Positions 15,059 to 22,963 of a DNA stretch of 29,945 nucleotides are shown here, in pieces. The translations under genes were made by a program, and so were the position numbers. The notes under the pieces were generated by a model, which made no database searches, was not told the origin of the DNA, and saw only the letters and a program-made list of their open reading frames with translations. Positions within the stretch are counted from its first letter, which is position 1. Every line of letters starts with the position of its first letter. The stretch is from Hominisplanchenecus_A murintestinalis (GTDB lineage: Bacteria > Bacillota > Clostridia > Lachnospirales > Lachnospiraceae), in contig NZ_CALPCM010000035.1 in NCBI RefSeq assembly GCF_943193015.1, forward strand, positions 1-29,945, read 5' to 3'.

Positions 15059-16315
15059 TTATATATATTCTACAGGAAGAGCAACGATATCATCTTTTAA
15101 CCATAGAACGGATTCATACATACACAAAATTACACCAATACCGCGCTTTTTTCCGGGAATCTGATCCAACAGAGAAAAGGCGTTTGTCATTGCCAGTTTC
15201 GGATTGGCTGACATTTTTATTTCTACAGGATAAATAATATCATTCTGTTCAATCAGCAAGTCGATTTCTGTTTCTCTTTCCGTTCTCTCGCCATTCTCTT
15301 TTCTTCTGAGTTTATCCTTTCCGCGGTAATAAGTAACATTCATGCGATAGTCTTTTCCAGCATTGGAAAAAGATTTTAGTATCTCGGATACTGCAAAAGT
15401 TTCAAATAGTGCACCAGCTAAAGCGCCGTTCATTGCGGTATCTGCTGTTTGGTATTTTGTCAGATAGCATACTAGCCCAGTATCTCTGAAATAAATTTTA
15501 GGAGTTTTAATAGCTCTATTTAATGCTGAATTAGAATACGGCTGCATGATATAGACAAGCCCTGATGCTTCAAGCAATGAAAGCCATTCTTTTACGGTGC
15601 TCACAGATACATCAATTTGCGATGCTACAGCTGAATAATTCAGCATTTGTCCGGTTCGGGCGGCTAATGCTGTTAAAAATTGTGTAAATTTCAATTTATC
15701 TTTCACATTTCCCAGTGCATTAATATCTCGGTCAATATAGGTTTGAATATAGGAGCTGAAAAAGGTTTGCCAGTCAACAGCATCGTCTGCTAATGCTGGA
15801 TATCCTCCTCTGTGAATCAATTCCCATACGTTATTCTGGATTTTGAATTCCTTTTCGCGTGCAGAAATATACGCTTCGTCAGGGATGAAGGGCTTATCAA
15901 AGTGAATTCCCTGTATCTCGCGCAGTGATAATCCTGATAATTCTAATATGCCGACTCTGCCTGCCAAAGATTCTGAGACATTTTTCATTAAATGATATTG
16001 TTGTGAACCTGTAAGGCTGATCTGCCCCTTTTCCTCTGTTTTATCACATTCCATTTTTATATAAGGGAAAAGTTCTGAAATATATTGTACTTCATCCAGG
16101 ATAATAGGTGGTTTATTGTTTCGGAAGAATAGTCCAGGCTCACTTTTGGTTTCGGACAACAATACAGGGTCATCAAAAGTTACATATTTTCTGTTTCCAT
16201 GTATGTGCTTTAATATTGTTGATTTTCCGACCTGTCTGGGACCAGTTACTAAAATTGCTTTAAATCCTTTTTCAATTCTCTTTATAGTAGATTCCATGCT
16301 TCGGTTAATATACAT
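15059..16315 (-). CDS. AAA ATPase with DUF4143 domain
   Basis: A 418-residue member of the AAA_14/DUF4143 family. Walker A is GPRQVGKST (25-33), Walker B ILDEVQ (72-77), then a sensor-like SLTGSQQYHLM. The middle has a winged-helix-like segment (YSAVASQIDVSVSTVKEWLS) and the DUF4143 core with KIYFRDTGLVCYL. The C-terminus, ETEIDLLIEQNDIIYPVEIK, has the Glu-x-Asp ... Glu-x-Lys spacing of a PD-(D/E)xK-type nuclease fold. These proteins are abundant in anaerobes and their function is unknown. Length is normal, no damage is visible. AAGGAGG (16323-16329 on this strand) supports the start. It sits between the recombinase stub and the hsdS remnant and has its own promoter. Confidence 0.85.
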   Translation of the reverse strand: MYINRSMESTIKRIEKGFKAILVTGPRQVGKSTILKHIHGNRKYVTFDDPVLLSETKSEPGLFFRNNKPPIILDEVQYISELFPYIKMECDKTEEKGQISLTGSQQYHLMKNVSESLAGRVGILELSGLSLREIQGIHFDKPFIPDEAYISAREKEFKIQNNVWELIHRGGYPALADDAVDWQTFFSSYIQTYIDRDINALGNVKDKLKFTQFLTALAARTGQMLNYSAVASQIDVSVSTVKEWLSLLEASGLVYIMQPYSNSALNRAIKTPKIYFRDTGLVCYLTKYQTADTAMNGALAGALFETFAVSEILKSFSNAGKDYRMNVTYYRGKDKLRRKENGERTERETEIDLLIEQNDIIYPVEIKMSANPKLAMTNAFSLLDQIPGKKRGIGVILCMYESVLWLKDDIVALPVEYI

Positions 16316-16327
16316 GACATCGCCTCC

Positions 16328-16377
16328 TTGCGGCTAATTTGTGATATAATTATATATTAGTCGCAAACAGGAGTCAA
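16328..16377 (-). promoter_or_regulatory. Promoter and operator-like inverted repeat for the ATPase gene
   Basis: On the - strand TTGACT (16372-16377) and TATAAT (16349-16354) are 17 bases apart. TTGCGGCTAAT (16328-16338) and ATTAGTCGCAA (16356-16366) are inverted with one mismatch and bracket the -10 box; the left arm runs into the ribosome-binding site. Because transcription would start near 16342, only one arm is in the mRNA, so it acts as DNA if at all. Confidence 0.6.
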
Positions 16378-16558
16378 GGAAGTAATTTTATATCCAAATA
16401 AAATACTTTTATTGATTTGATATAGGCTTTACATTTAGAGTTTCTGGTTCATAGGTACTAATTTGATATTACCAGCAAATAACAGGCTTTTCTAAAGGTA
16501 TAATAGGGTAAAAGTTCAACCGCCTTTTTTCGCGCCCTTGCTGACTACAGTACATTAT

Positions 16559-17965
16559 TTATAATAGAGAGCTTATAATCGCATCTAGCTGTGTGAAAAT
16601 TACATCTATTTGATCTGCTATTCGTTGTTGCTCTTGCAGGGGTGGGATTGGTAAATATAAATTTTCAATATAGGTTCTTCCAATGCGTTGCTGCCCAACT
16701 ACTCCTATAAAATTTTGTTTACCTTTTTCTATGAATAAATTCGATTTTATATAGGCAAGTAAATACTGAGGCAAAATTGTATCATCATATGTACGCAGAA
16801 TATGCAGCTCGGTTGTCCCAGCTCCATAACCATTGCGGAGATTTTTAAATATAGTCGACTTCCTGTTCTCAAAACAGGGCGTAATTTTTGCAATGCCTAC
16901 ATCATTTTCCTTAAAATGTGTGAAACCGTTTTTTACTTGTTTCCATAGACGAACTTCATCTGTATGTTTTCCACTGTATCCATTATCAATTAGAAGCATT
17001 GGCACAAAGGAAACCTTAAGATTATTCTCAAGGCTATTTCTTGGATTAATCTGAAGAATATCTTTGATTTTTGCCCATTGCCATAAGTCTGGAATATAAA
17101 AAGGTAGATCATCAGTTATATCTGTTACGCCATTTTCATCCTTTAGATAATAAGAGTTATCCTCACCTTTGAAGATGACAGATTCCTTCTTATCACGTTT
17201 GATTTTACCTTGTTTTATCAGTTCTTCTTTCTCTACACGAATGCGTTCGAGCAGTACAGATGCCGGCTCATCGTTAGGGTCTTGCGGGACGAGTTTGCCT
17301 CGAATGGCGAGGTCGAGGATTTTGGATTTTGACTCGCTAATTAGATGTTTCAGTTCATCCTTGCTTACATTGATCTTTTTTACTAATGCAAGAATCTTTT
17401 CAACAGTAAAAACAATATTTATTTGTTCGTTTAATGGCGGTAAAACACATAAATATGTTTGCGCCGCTGAAATTGTTATAGTATCAACAGTTGTGCCCTT
17501 TGAATTGTTTGCCATTTGTTGTTGTAAAAACTGTGATTCTAACATTATTTTTGCGAATTTTGAATCTATGATATTGTTTATATTCTGAAAACATATTACA
17601 GATGCGTCTTTATAGTAAAAGCGCTCTTGGGGTTTTACAACATATACTTTTCCAATTGTTCCTACAGCTGACACCATTAAATCATTTTCTTGAGGTATTC
17701 TATGATTATCTATTATATTTTTATAGTGCTCTTCGGATATAAATAATTCGTTTGCAACAATATCATTTTCGGCAAGTTTAGCAATCTCTCTAGCGCGATA
17801 AAATGGAATTCCTTCAGCCCTCCACTCAGATTGAAGTACTCTTTTGGCTGAACATACAGAAAATAGATCATTTAACCTACACCACTCCCACCCCTCCGGC
17901 ACTTCAAAAGGTATCTCATCCTCAATACATTTCACCGTCCCATCGGCAAACTTCTCATAATGCAA
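16559..17965 (-). pseudogene. hsdS: HsdS specificity subunit lacking its 5' end (silent cassette)
   Basis: Type I specificity subunits read DNA through two target-recognition domains (TRDs). Both are here: the first follows EDEIPFEVPEGWEWCRL (about residues 15-31) and ends at LPPLNEQINIVFTVEKI; the conserved spacer GKLVPQDPNDEPASVLLERIR follows; the second starts at DDLPFYIPDLWQWAKI and ends with PPLQEQQRIADQIDVIF. The usual N-terminal helix-and-linker (QGKLVPQ-like) before TRD1 is absent: only a TTG with no ribosome-binding site stands at 17965, and a TAA lies two codons upstream. It faces the recombinase fragment. That is the arrangement of a silent donor cassette in an hsdS inversion system; alternatively it is a simple truncation. 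No hsdM is in the window. Confidence 0.8.
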
Positions 17966-18092
17966 ACTTTAAGAAAATTGAAAAGCTTTGTGAAAACCTA
18001 TATATCCCCACGAAAAGATGTTAAAATTTTGCACATTTTGTTGGCATTTTGGCTCTGCTTTTTTGCTGTGACTGGAAAAGACACAGCCAATA

Positions 18093-18101
18093 TGTTATAA
18101 T
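18093..18101 (+). promoter_or_regulatory. Extended -10 element TGTTATAAT
   Basis: TG-N-TATAAT at 18093-18101, about 100 bases before the GTG of the decayed macrodomain gene. No good -35 lies 17 bases upstream, as extended -10 promoters allow. Weak evidence. Confidence 0.35.
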
Positions 18102-18198
18102 ATATTAACTGGTTTGTGAAATAAGTGATGAGTACAATTGTGATAAGAAATGAAGAATGTCTTTGGTGGAGCAGCAAGAGGAGTAGGAGGCGAGCCTG

Positions 18199-19401
18199 GT
18201 GAACGGAAATAATATAGAGGTGCTGCAGGAGACCTTGCAAATGAATCCGGGCGGCGGGGTCAGGCATGGGACGAGGGCGCGGGAAGAGGAGCTGTGTAGG
18301 AAGAGTTCGCTTCTTTTGTCGCTGGAAAGCAGGCGCGCGTCCCAATATTATGAGTATAACAGGCGCTTTCATAGCTGTATGGGGTCTGATGCAATGATAT
18401 TTACGCCGGAGGTGGAGATTATTCGTAATGAAAACGGAAATCTTCTGGATGAGACGGTGATTGTTGCCGTACTTACCTGTGTCGTGCCAATGGTAAGACA
18501 GGGGAAGGAGGGGATGAGTGAAAAGGAATATCAGAATATGGTTTATAACAGGATCGTGGGAATGCTGAAATGCGCAGCTTATTTCGGGTACAAGAATCTC
18601 GTGTTGGGCGCATGGGGATGCGGAGCGTTCGGAAATGACGCCCATGTCATGTCGGATTTGTTTTATAAAGCTCTGAAAGAAATGGAGTATAACGGACTCA
18701 GGGAAAAGGATTTCTTTCGGAAAATTGACTTTGCGGTACTCGACCGGACGGCAGACCAGTATAATTTTAAGGAGTTTTTCAGGAATTTTGCATTTGACAA
18801 TTTTTATAGGGATGAGAACCGGGAAGAGACAGATGCCGCATTGCAAAGAATAAAGGAAACGGAAGCCTATCTGGATAAGATAAGAGGCAGCCTTATCGGA
18901 GGGGCAATTGGCGAGGCTCTTGGCTATCCGGTAGAGTTTTATAGTGAAAATGAGATATTCACCCGATATGGGGAAAGTGGTATTCAGGAATTTGAAAGAA
19001 CTGACGGACATAATCGATCTTTCTGTCAGGCTTTCGGAGAATGGGGGAAGAGACCTGGACAATATACATAGGATTGGTGAAGGCTGGGGTGCGGAAGAAA
19101 CGCTTGGTATTGCTATTTACTGTTCGTTAAGGCATCAGAATGATTTTTCAGCCGGAGTGATTGCGGCCGTAAACCATAAAGGGGACAGTGATTCGGCTGG
19201 CGTTGTTACAGGAAATATTCTTGGAGCGCTTCTTGGCTACGGCAGGATCGACGAAAAGTGGAAACCCATCTGGAACTCGCAGACGTCATCTTGGAAATGG
19301 CGGACGACCTGTGTCATGGATGATAAATGTATGAATACGGCGATTATGAGGATCCGGCTTGGCTTAGAAAGTATATAGATATACAATGGAAGGATGAATA
19401 G
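18199..19401 (+). pseudogene. Decayed macrodomain-ADP-ribosylglycohydrolase fusion
   Basis: The first about 200 codons match the TIGR02452-type macrodomain (poly-ADP-ribose glycohydrolase-like): MNPGGGVRHGTRAREEELC (ADP-ribose loop), then LVLGAWGCGAFGNDAHVMSDLF. The family's usual N-terminal part is missing. From about 18870, KIRGSLIGGAIGEALGYPVEF begins a DraG-like ADP-ribosylglycohydrolase, but after GIQEFE (near 18993) the frame is lost. The C-terminal half reappears in another frame from about 18993 (LKELTDIIDLSVRLSE, IGEGWGAEETLGIAIYCSL, NHKGDSDSAGVVTGN). Two more frame changes follow (HLELADVILEMADDLCHG near 19269; YGDYEDPAWLRKYIDIQW to 19401). The substrate-metal 'SDDTQMT' segment is deleted. 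GTG start with AGGAGG at 18185-18190. Such genes remove ADP-ribose marks; this one cannot. Confidence 0.85.
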
Positions 19402-19439
19402 CCTGAGGAAATATATTTAATAAATAGGGAGAAATCAAT

Positions 19440-20591
19440 ATGAAAAAAATGAAAGAGAAAATAGGGATATTCCTTGCAATAGCGCTGGCTTGTATATTCG
19501 GGGCAGGCATCGGATGGCTGATGGCAGATTATGCAGATTATAATGCGGAGATTAACAGAACGGGCGCTTCGGTGGGCGAAACTCTTTTTCAGGCAGCAAA
19601 GCCATTAATCATAGCATACGTGTGGATTGGTGTGCAGACGATTATCCACGAAGCCGGACATCTGGTGTTCGGGCTTCTTACGGGATACCATTTTTCTTCC
19701 TTTCGCATAGGAAGCTTTATGTGGGTGAAGCGGGAGGGCAGAATCCGGTTTGCAAGATATTCTCTGGCAGGAACAGGCGGGCAGTGCCTTTTGGCGCCGC
19801 CGGATATGCAGGACGGGAGATTTCCCTATGTACTTTATCATATGGGAGGCTCTCTGATGAATCTGCTCTCTGCAGTTTTGGCAGGAGGGATTGCGGCGCT
19901 GTGCCACAGTATGGGGGCGGAGACTGCCGGAAAATCGTTTGTGATAGCCGCAGCGATAGGCGCGGTGTATGCGCTTATAAATGGAATACCGATGAGGCTG
20001 GGGACGATTGATAATGACGGATATAATGCCTGTGCAACAGGAAAAAATCCCGGCGCCCTGCGTGCGAACTGGCTGCAGTTGAAAGTAAATGAACAGATGA
20101 CTGCCGGGGTACGGCTGAAAGATATGCCGGAGGCGTGGTTTGCGATGCCGGCAGACGAGGAAATGAAAAACGGTATGACAGCCGTTGTCGGGGTGTTTGC
20201 GTGTAATCGCCTGATGGATGAGAAACGGTTTGCAGAGGCTGATAGGGAGATGGAACGGCTGCTGTCTATGGATACGGGAATTGTGGGGCTTCACCGAAGT
20301 CTTATGAAGGGCGACCGGATTTTCTGCGAACTGCTTGGAGAAGGGCGGAAGGAGCGTATCGATAAACTGCGCGATAAGGAGCAGAGAAAAGTGGCGAAAG
20401 CCATGAAGAAGTTTCCGGCTGTTCTGCGCACGGAGTACGCGTATGCGCTTTTGGAGGAGAAAGACGGGGAGAAGGCAGGGAAGATTAGGGAAGAGTTTGA
20501 GAAAATGGCGGAAAAATATCCATATCCGTGCGACATAGAAGCAGAACGTGAATTAATGGAGACGGCAGATTCATGCAGCAGAGAAGGATAA
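19440..20591 (+). CDS. Site-2-protease-like (M50) membrane protein
   Basis: A 383-residue protein with hydrophobic segments at about residues 9-29, 54-82, 133-158 and 163-186. The second contains HEAGH (70-74), the zinc-binding motif of intramembrane M50 proteases, and the last is followed by NGIPMRLGTIDNDGYNA (Asn181, Pro184, Asp193-Gly194), recalling the NxxPxxxxDG motif that supplies the third zinc ligand. So it probably has a membrane-embedded zinc site. The C-terminal 190 residues are soluble, charged and helical, unlike standard RseP/SpoIVFB, and no PDZ or CBS domain is seen. GGGAG at 19428-19432 precedes the ATG. Substrate unknown; no partner anti-sigma factor is adjacent. Confidence 0.75.
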   Translation: MKKMKEKIGIFLAIALACIFGAGIGWLMADYADYNAEINRTGASVGETLFQAAKPLIIAYVWIGVQTIIHEAGHLVFGLLTGYHFSSFRIGSFMWVKREGRIRFARYSLAGTGGQCLLAPPDMQDGRFPYVLYHMGGSLMNLLSAVLAGGIAALCHSMGAETAGKSFVIAAAIGAVYALINGIPMRLGTIDNDGYNACATGKNPGALRANWLQLKVNEQMTAGVRLKDMPEAWFAMPADEEMKNGMTAVVGVFACNRLMDEKRFAEADREMERLLSMDTGIVGLHRSLMKGDRIFCELLGEGRKERIDKLRDKEQRKVAKAMKKFPAVLRTEYAYALLEEKDGEKAGKIREEFEKMAEKYPYPCDIEAERELMETADSCSREG

Positions 20592-20661
20592 GGTGTGCTT
20601 TAATACTACTTTCTGCCAGATATACGCCATAGTTTGCGGGAATGAATGTTTAAAATATATT

Positions 20662-21213
20662 TTAGGATAGAAGATGCAGGATTCCGTCGGAAATCTGCTT
20701 TGCTACGGGCATGACGGCAGAGAGCCGTGTGGTCTGAAGTGTCAGGTGGGAGAAGCGGGAGGAGGGACCGACAATTCCTGTAATAAATACATCTCCAACG
20801 CGTTCTAAATCCCTGGATACGCCGGCCCCGGGAGCCAGGCTTCCTTTTCCGAGAGTGATATAGCCCTGGTGTTCAGGGATTCCCAGGGATGCGTCAATGG
20901 CAATCAGGATGTCGTGCTGATGATGGCTTTTTATGGCGGTCAGGACAGAGCTTAAGTTCAGGGCATGGATAGGCATTTCCAGTGTTCCGTAGACAGGAAT
21001 CCTGCCGTGGAATGCTCTCTTTAGTTCGGAGCCGATAATCGGGCCTAAGCTGTCGCCAGTCACTCTGTCGCTGCCGATACAGATAAACACAGGAGAACCC
21101 GGAAGATGCTTTTGGCAGCGGCGCAGGAGGGTAGAAAGACGTTTGCTGACCTGGAGGCAGGCGTCGTCTTTTTTTGAGTCTATATAGTAAATCCTTTCTT
21201 CCAAACCAAACAT
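20662..21213 (-). CDS. yyaC: YyaC-like putative spore protease
   Basis: A 183-residue DUF1256 protein of the YyaC family found in endospore formers. It shows FICIGSDRVTGDSLGPIIG (the family hallmark; a Gly-Asp/Ser-rich loop), the IAIDASLG segment and GKGSLAPGAGVSRDL, in the family order and at normal length. YyaC is made in the developing spore and is related in fold to hydrogenase-maturation and GPR-type proteases; its activity is not established. The ATG at 21213 was chosen because GGAAAGGAAAA lies just upstream on this strand; an in-frame ATG at 21273 would add 20 residues but has no ribosome-binding site. It points to a spore-forming host. Confidence 0.88.
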   Translation of the reverse strand: MFGLEERIYYIDSKKDDACLQVSKRLSTLLRRCQKHLPGSPVFICIGSDRVTGDSLGPIIGSELKRAFHGRIPVYGTLEMPIHALNLSSVLTAIKSHHQHDILIAIDASLGIPEHQGYITLGKGSLAPGAGVSRDLERVGDVFITGIVGPSSRFSHLTLQTTRLSAVMPVAKQISDGILHLLS

Positions 21214-21279
21214 TTCTATTTTCCTTTCCAGATGTTTTCTAAAGTCTATCCTGATTTTCGGGGAAGTATTCATAGCAGT

Positions 21280-21330
21280 TTACGCTAGAGCGCATCTGAC
21301 AGAAAGCAATTTTCAGACACGCTAGCGTAA
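21280..21330. repeat. Imperfect inverted repeat between divergent genes
   Basis: TTACGCTAG (21280-21288) and CTAGCGTAA (21322-21330) are perfect 9-base arms; inner TCTGA and TCAGA arms extend the structure around a short loop. The right arm also holds the 10-base self-palindrome ACGCTAGCGT (21319-21328). It could be a dispersed repeat unit, a regulatory site for the flanking divergent genes, or a hairpin in the yyaC leader. Confidence 0.5.
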
Positions 21331-21432
21331 GAGAAGCAGACGTTTGTAAGTATTTATAGGAACGAGGTACGAAACATGTCGGAAATCTCAGGAGAATTTT
21401 TCCACGAATTGATAAATTCTGCACAGAGTACA

Positions 21433-21441
21433 TGCTATGAT
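21433..21441 (+). promoter_or_regulatory. Extended -10 for the LysM protein gene
   Basis: TGCTATGAT at 21433-21441 matches TG-N-TATGAT. The nearest TTGATA (21409-21414) is 21 bases upstream, too far for a usual -35, so this rests on the extended -10 alone. It lies about 60 bases before the predicted start. Confidence 0.35.
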
Positions 21442-21499
21442 AGACCAGCACCATTAGAAGGGAAAGGTGCAGACTGGTTATAAAGGAGTGTGCAGGGGA

Positions 21500-22876
21500 A
21501 TGATTGAAATGGTTTACAAGGGAAAGGACAAGGACGGAAAGGATGAGAGGCGGCTGCCCAAAAATGTACGTCAGATTGGAGAGGCAGGAAAGGGAAAAAA
21601 GGTATACCTGGAGGATTATGTTGTTACATATCTTCACCAGGTAGAGGCTGCGGTGCTGCTGGGAGAAACGTGGGAAAAAGACGGAAGCAAGTATATCTTT
21701 ATCCACGGGGCAATTCAGGTGGATGACACGGAATTCGGCGAGAACATCTGGGAACAGGTGTATCGGGATGCCCGGGAATACTTTGAGGACAGTGAAGTAC
21801 TTGGATGGTCAATGCAGATGACAGAACCGCCTACAGCGTCCGACCAGCGGGTAAACAGGATTTTCAAATCCTATTTTGACAGGGAAGATACGGTGCTGCT
21901 GCTCTATGAGCCAATGGAAAAAGAGGATGTAATCTTCGCGGAGGAGAACGGCGTCCTCAAGAAAACAGGAGGATACTATGTATATTATGACAAAAATAAA
22001 TCTATGCAGGAGTACATGGTTCGTAAAAATGAGGGGAAATCTGTAGAGAAGGAAGAAAAAATCACAGACAGAGCAATTAAAAGTTTTCGGAAGATATCGG
22101 AGGAGAAGAAGAGCGGGCAGGAGAAAGAAAAGGGGGAGGAACGGCAGACAAGAAATCCCCGTTTTATTTATGCGGCGAGTACGTTTTTGGCTCTGACGAT
22201 TCTGGTGCTTGGCGTGACAATGATTAGCAATTATGACAAAATGAAAGACATGGAAATGCAGATTTCTGATATGGCGAAGGGAACAGAAGGGGTAGTAGAG
22301 GCGAATGCGTCTGCTAAAGAGGAAGCAAGGGGGAAGAAAGACGCGGAAACAGAAAAGTTTACAAATGGACTGAGCCAGACGGAGGTTCCGGATGGGAATC
22401 AGGAAGCGGGAAACAGTATGGAAGACCAGAAAGCGTCAGAAGGCGGAGAGCCGGGAGACGCCACGGCAGATAATTTATCTGGTGCGGCAAACCTGCCGAA
22501 TGGGACAGATGCGGCTTCAGCACAGGGAACCGATATGGCGTCCGTGCCTGACACGGGAAGCGGGATGGGCATGGCATCTACAGAGGGAGCTGGAACAGAT
22601 ATAGCATCCACACAGGGAACCGGGACAGAGGCAGCGTCAGCGCAAGAAAACGGAGCAGATACAGCGGCACCGGGAACAGAGGATGGAGCGGCGGAAGCAG
22701 CTTCCGGGAATGTGAGGACACGTCAGGCATTTTATACGGTAAAGGACGGAGATACTCTGGCGGATATTTGCCGGATGTATTATGGGACAGCCGACAAAGT
22801 GGAGGAAATCTGTACATTTAATAACATTACCGACCCGAACCGAATTCTTCCGGGACAGAAGATTAAATTGCCGTAA
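21500..22876 (+). CDS. JAB/MPN-like domain, single TM helix, disordered linker and LysM domain
   Basis: A 458-residue protein with four parts. Residues 20-175 are soluble and look like a JAB/MPN fold: LEDYVVTYLHQ, then AAVLLGE (the position of the family glutamate), an Ile-rich strand (FIHGAIQV), LGWSMQMTEPPTASDQRVNR where active JAMM proteases have 'GWYHSHP..S..D', then TVLLLYEPMEKED and GGYYVYYDKNKSMQEYM. The His-x-His pair is replaced by Met-x-Met, so a zinc protease is unlikely. One membrane helix follows at about 222-243, then a 160-residue Ala/Thr/Gly/Glu-rich linker with imperfect 'TDxASxQGTG' repeats. The last 48 residues are a LysM wall-binding module (YTVKDGDTLADICRMYYG). Topology: inside domain, outside LysM. 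First gene of an envelope cluster. Start 21500 or 21509. Confidence 0.75.
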   Translation: MIEMVYKGKDKDGKDERRLPKNVRQIGEAGKGKKVYLEDYVVTYLHQVEAAVLLGETWEKDGSKYIFIHGAIQVDDTEFGENIWEQVYRDAREYFEDSEVLGWSMQMTEPPTASDQRVNRIFKSYFDREDTVLLLYEPMEKEDVIFAEENGVLKKTGGYYVYYDKNKSMQEYMVRKNEGKSVEKEEKITDRAIKSFRKISEEKKSGQEKEKGEERQTRNPRFIYAASTFLALTILVLGVTMISNYDKMKDMEMQISDMAKGTEGVVEANASAKEEARGKKDAETEKFTNGLSQTEVPDGNQEAGNSMEDQKASEGGEPGDATADNLSGAANLPNGTDAASAQGTDMASVPDTGSGMGMASTEGAGTDIASTQGTGTEAASAQENGADTAAPGTEDGAAEAASGNVRTRQAFYTVKDGDTLADICRMYYGTADKVEEICTFNNITDPNRILPGQKIKLP

Positions 22877-22881
22877 GGTCT

Positions 22882-22910
22882 TTGACGAAGAAGAGTGACT
22901 GTGTTATGAT
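22882..22910 (+). promoter_or_regulatory. Promoter for the DUF5711-cvpA pair
   Basis: TTGACG (22882-22887) and TATGAT (22905-22910) with a 17-base spacer, immediately after the LysM gene stop. The expected start near 22917 gives a leader of under 50 bases. Confidence 0.65.
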
Positions 22911-22963
22911 AGTACCGCTAACAGAATGACGGCGGGCAGAGATATTCTGCAGAAGGATATGAT

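Noticed and set aside
18065..18087. GCTGTG/CACAGC hairpin as a terminator
   Set aside because: The T-run lies upstream of the stem on the + strand and appears as A's on the - strand, so neither direction gives a U-tail.
17998..19062. 354-codon - strand frame opposite the macrodomain pseudogene
   Set aside because: The + strand carries clear macrodomain and glycohydrolase similarity; the antisense product is low-quality and His/Pro/Leu-rich as shadows are.
21239..21706. 155-codon - strand frame overlapping the yyaC upstream region and the LysM gene
   Set aside because: It runs across the inverted repeat and into a real + strand gene; no start signal and no family.
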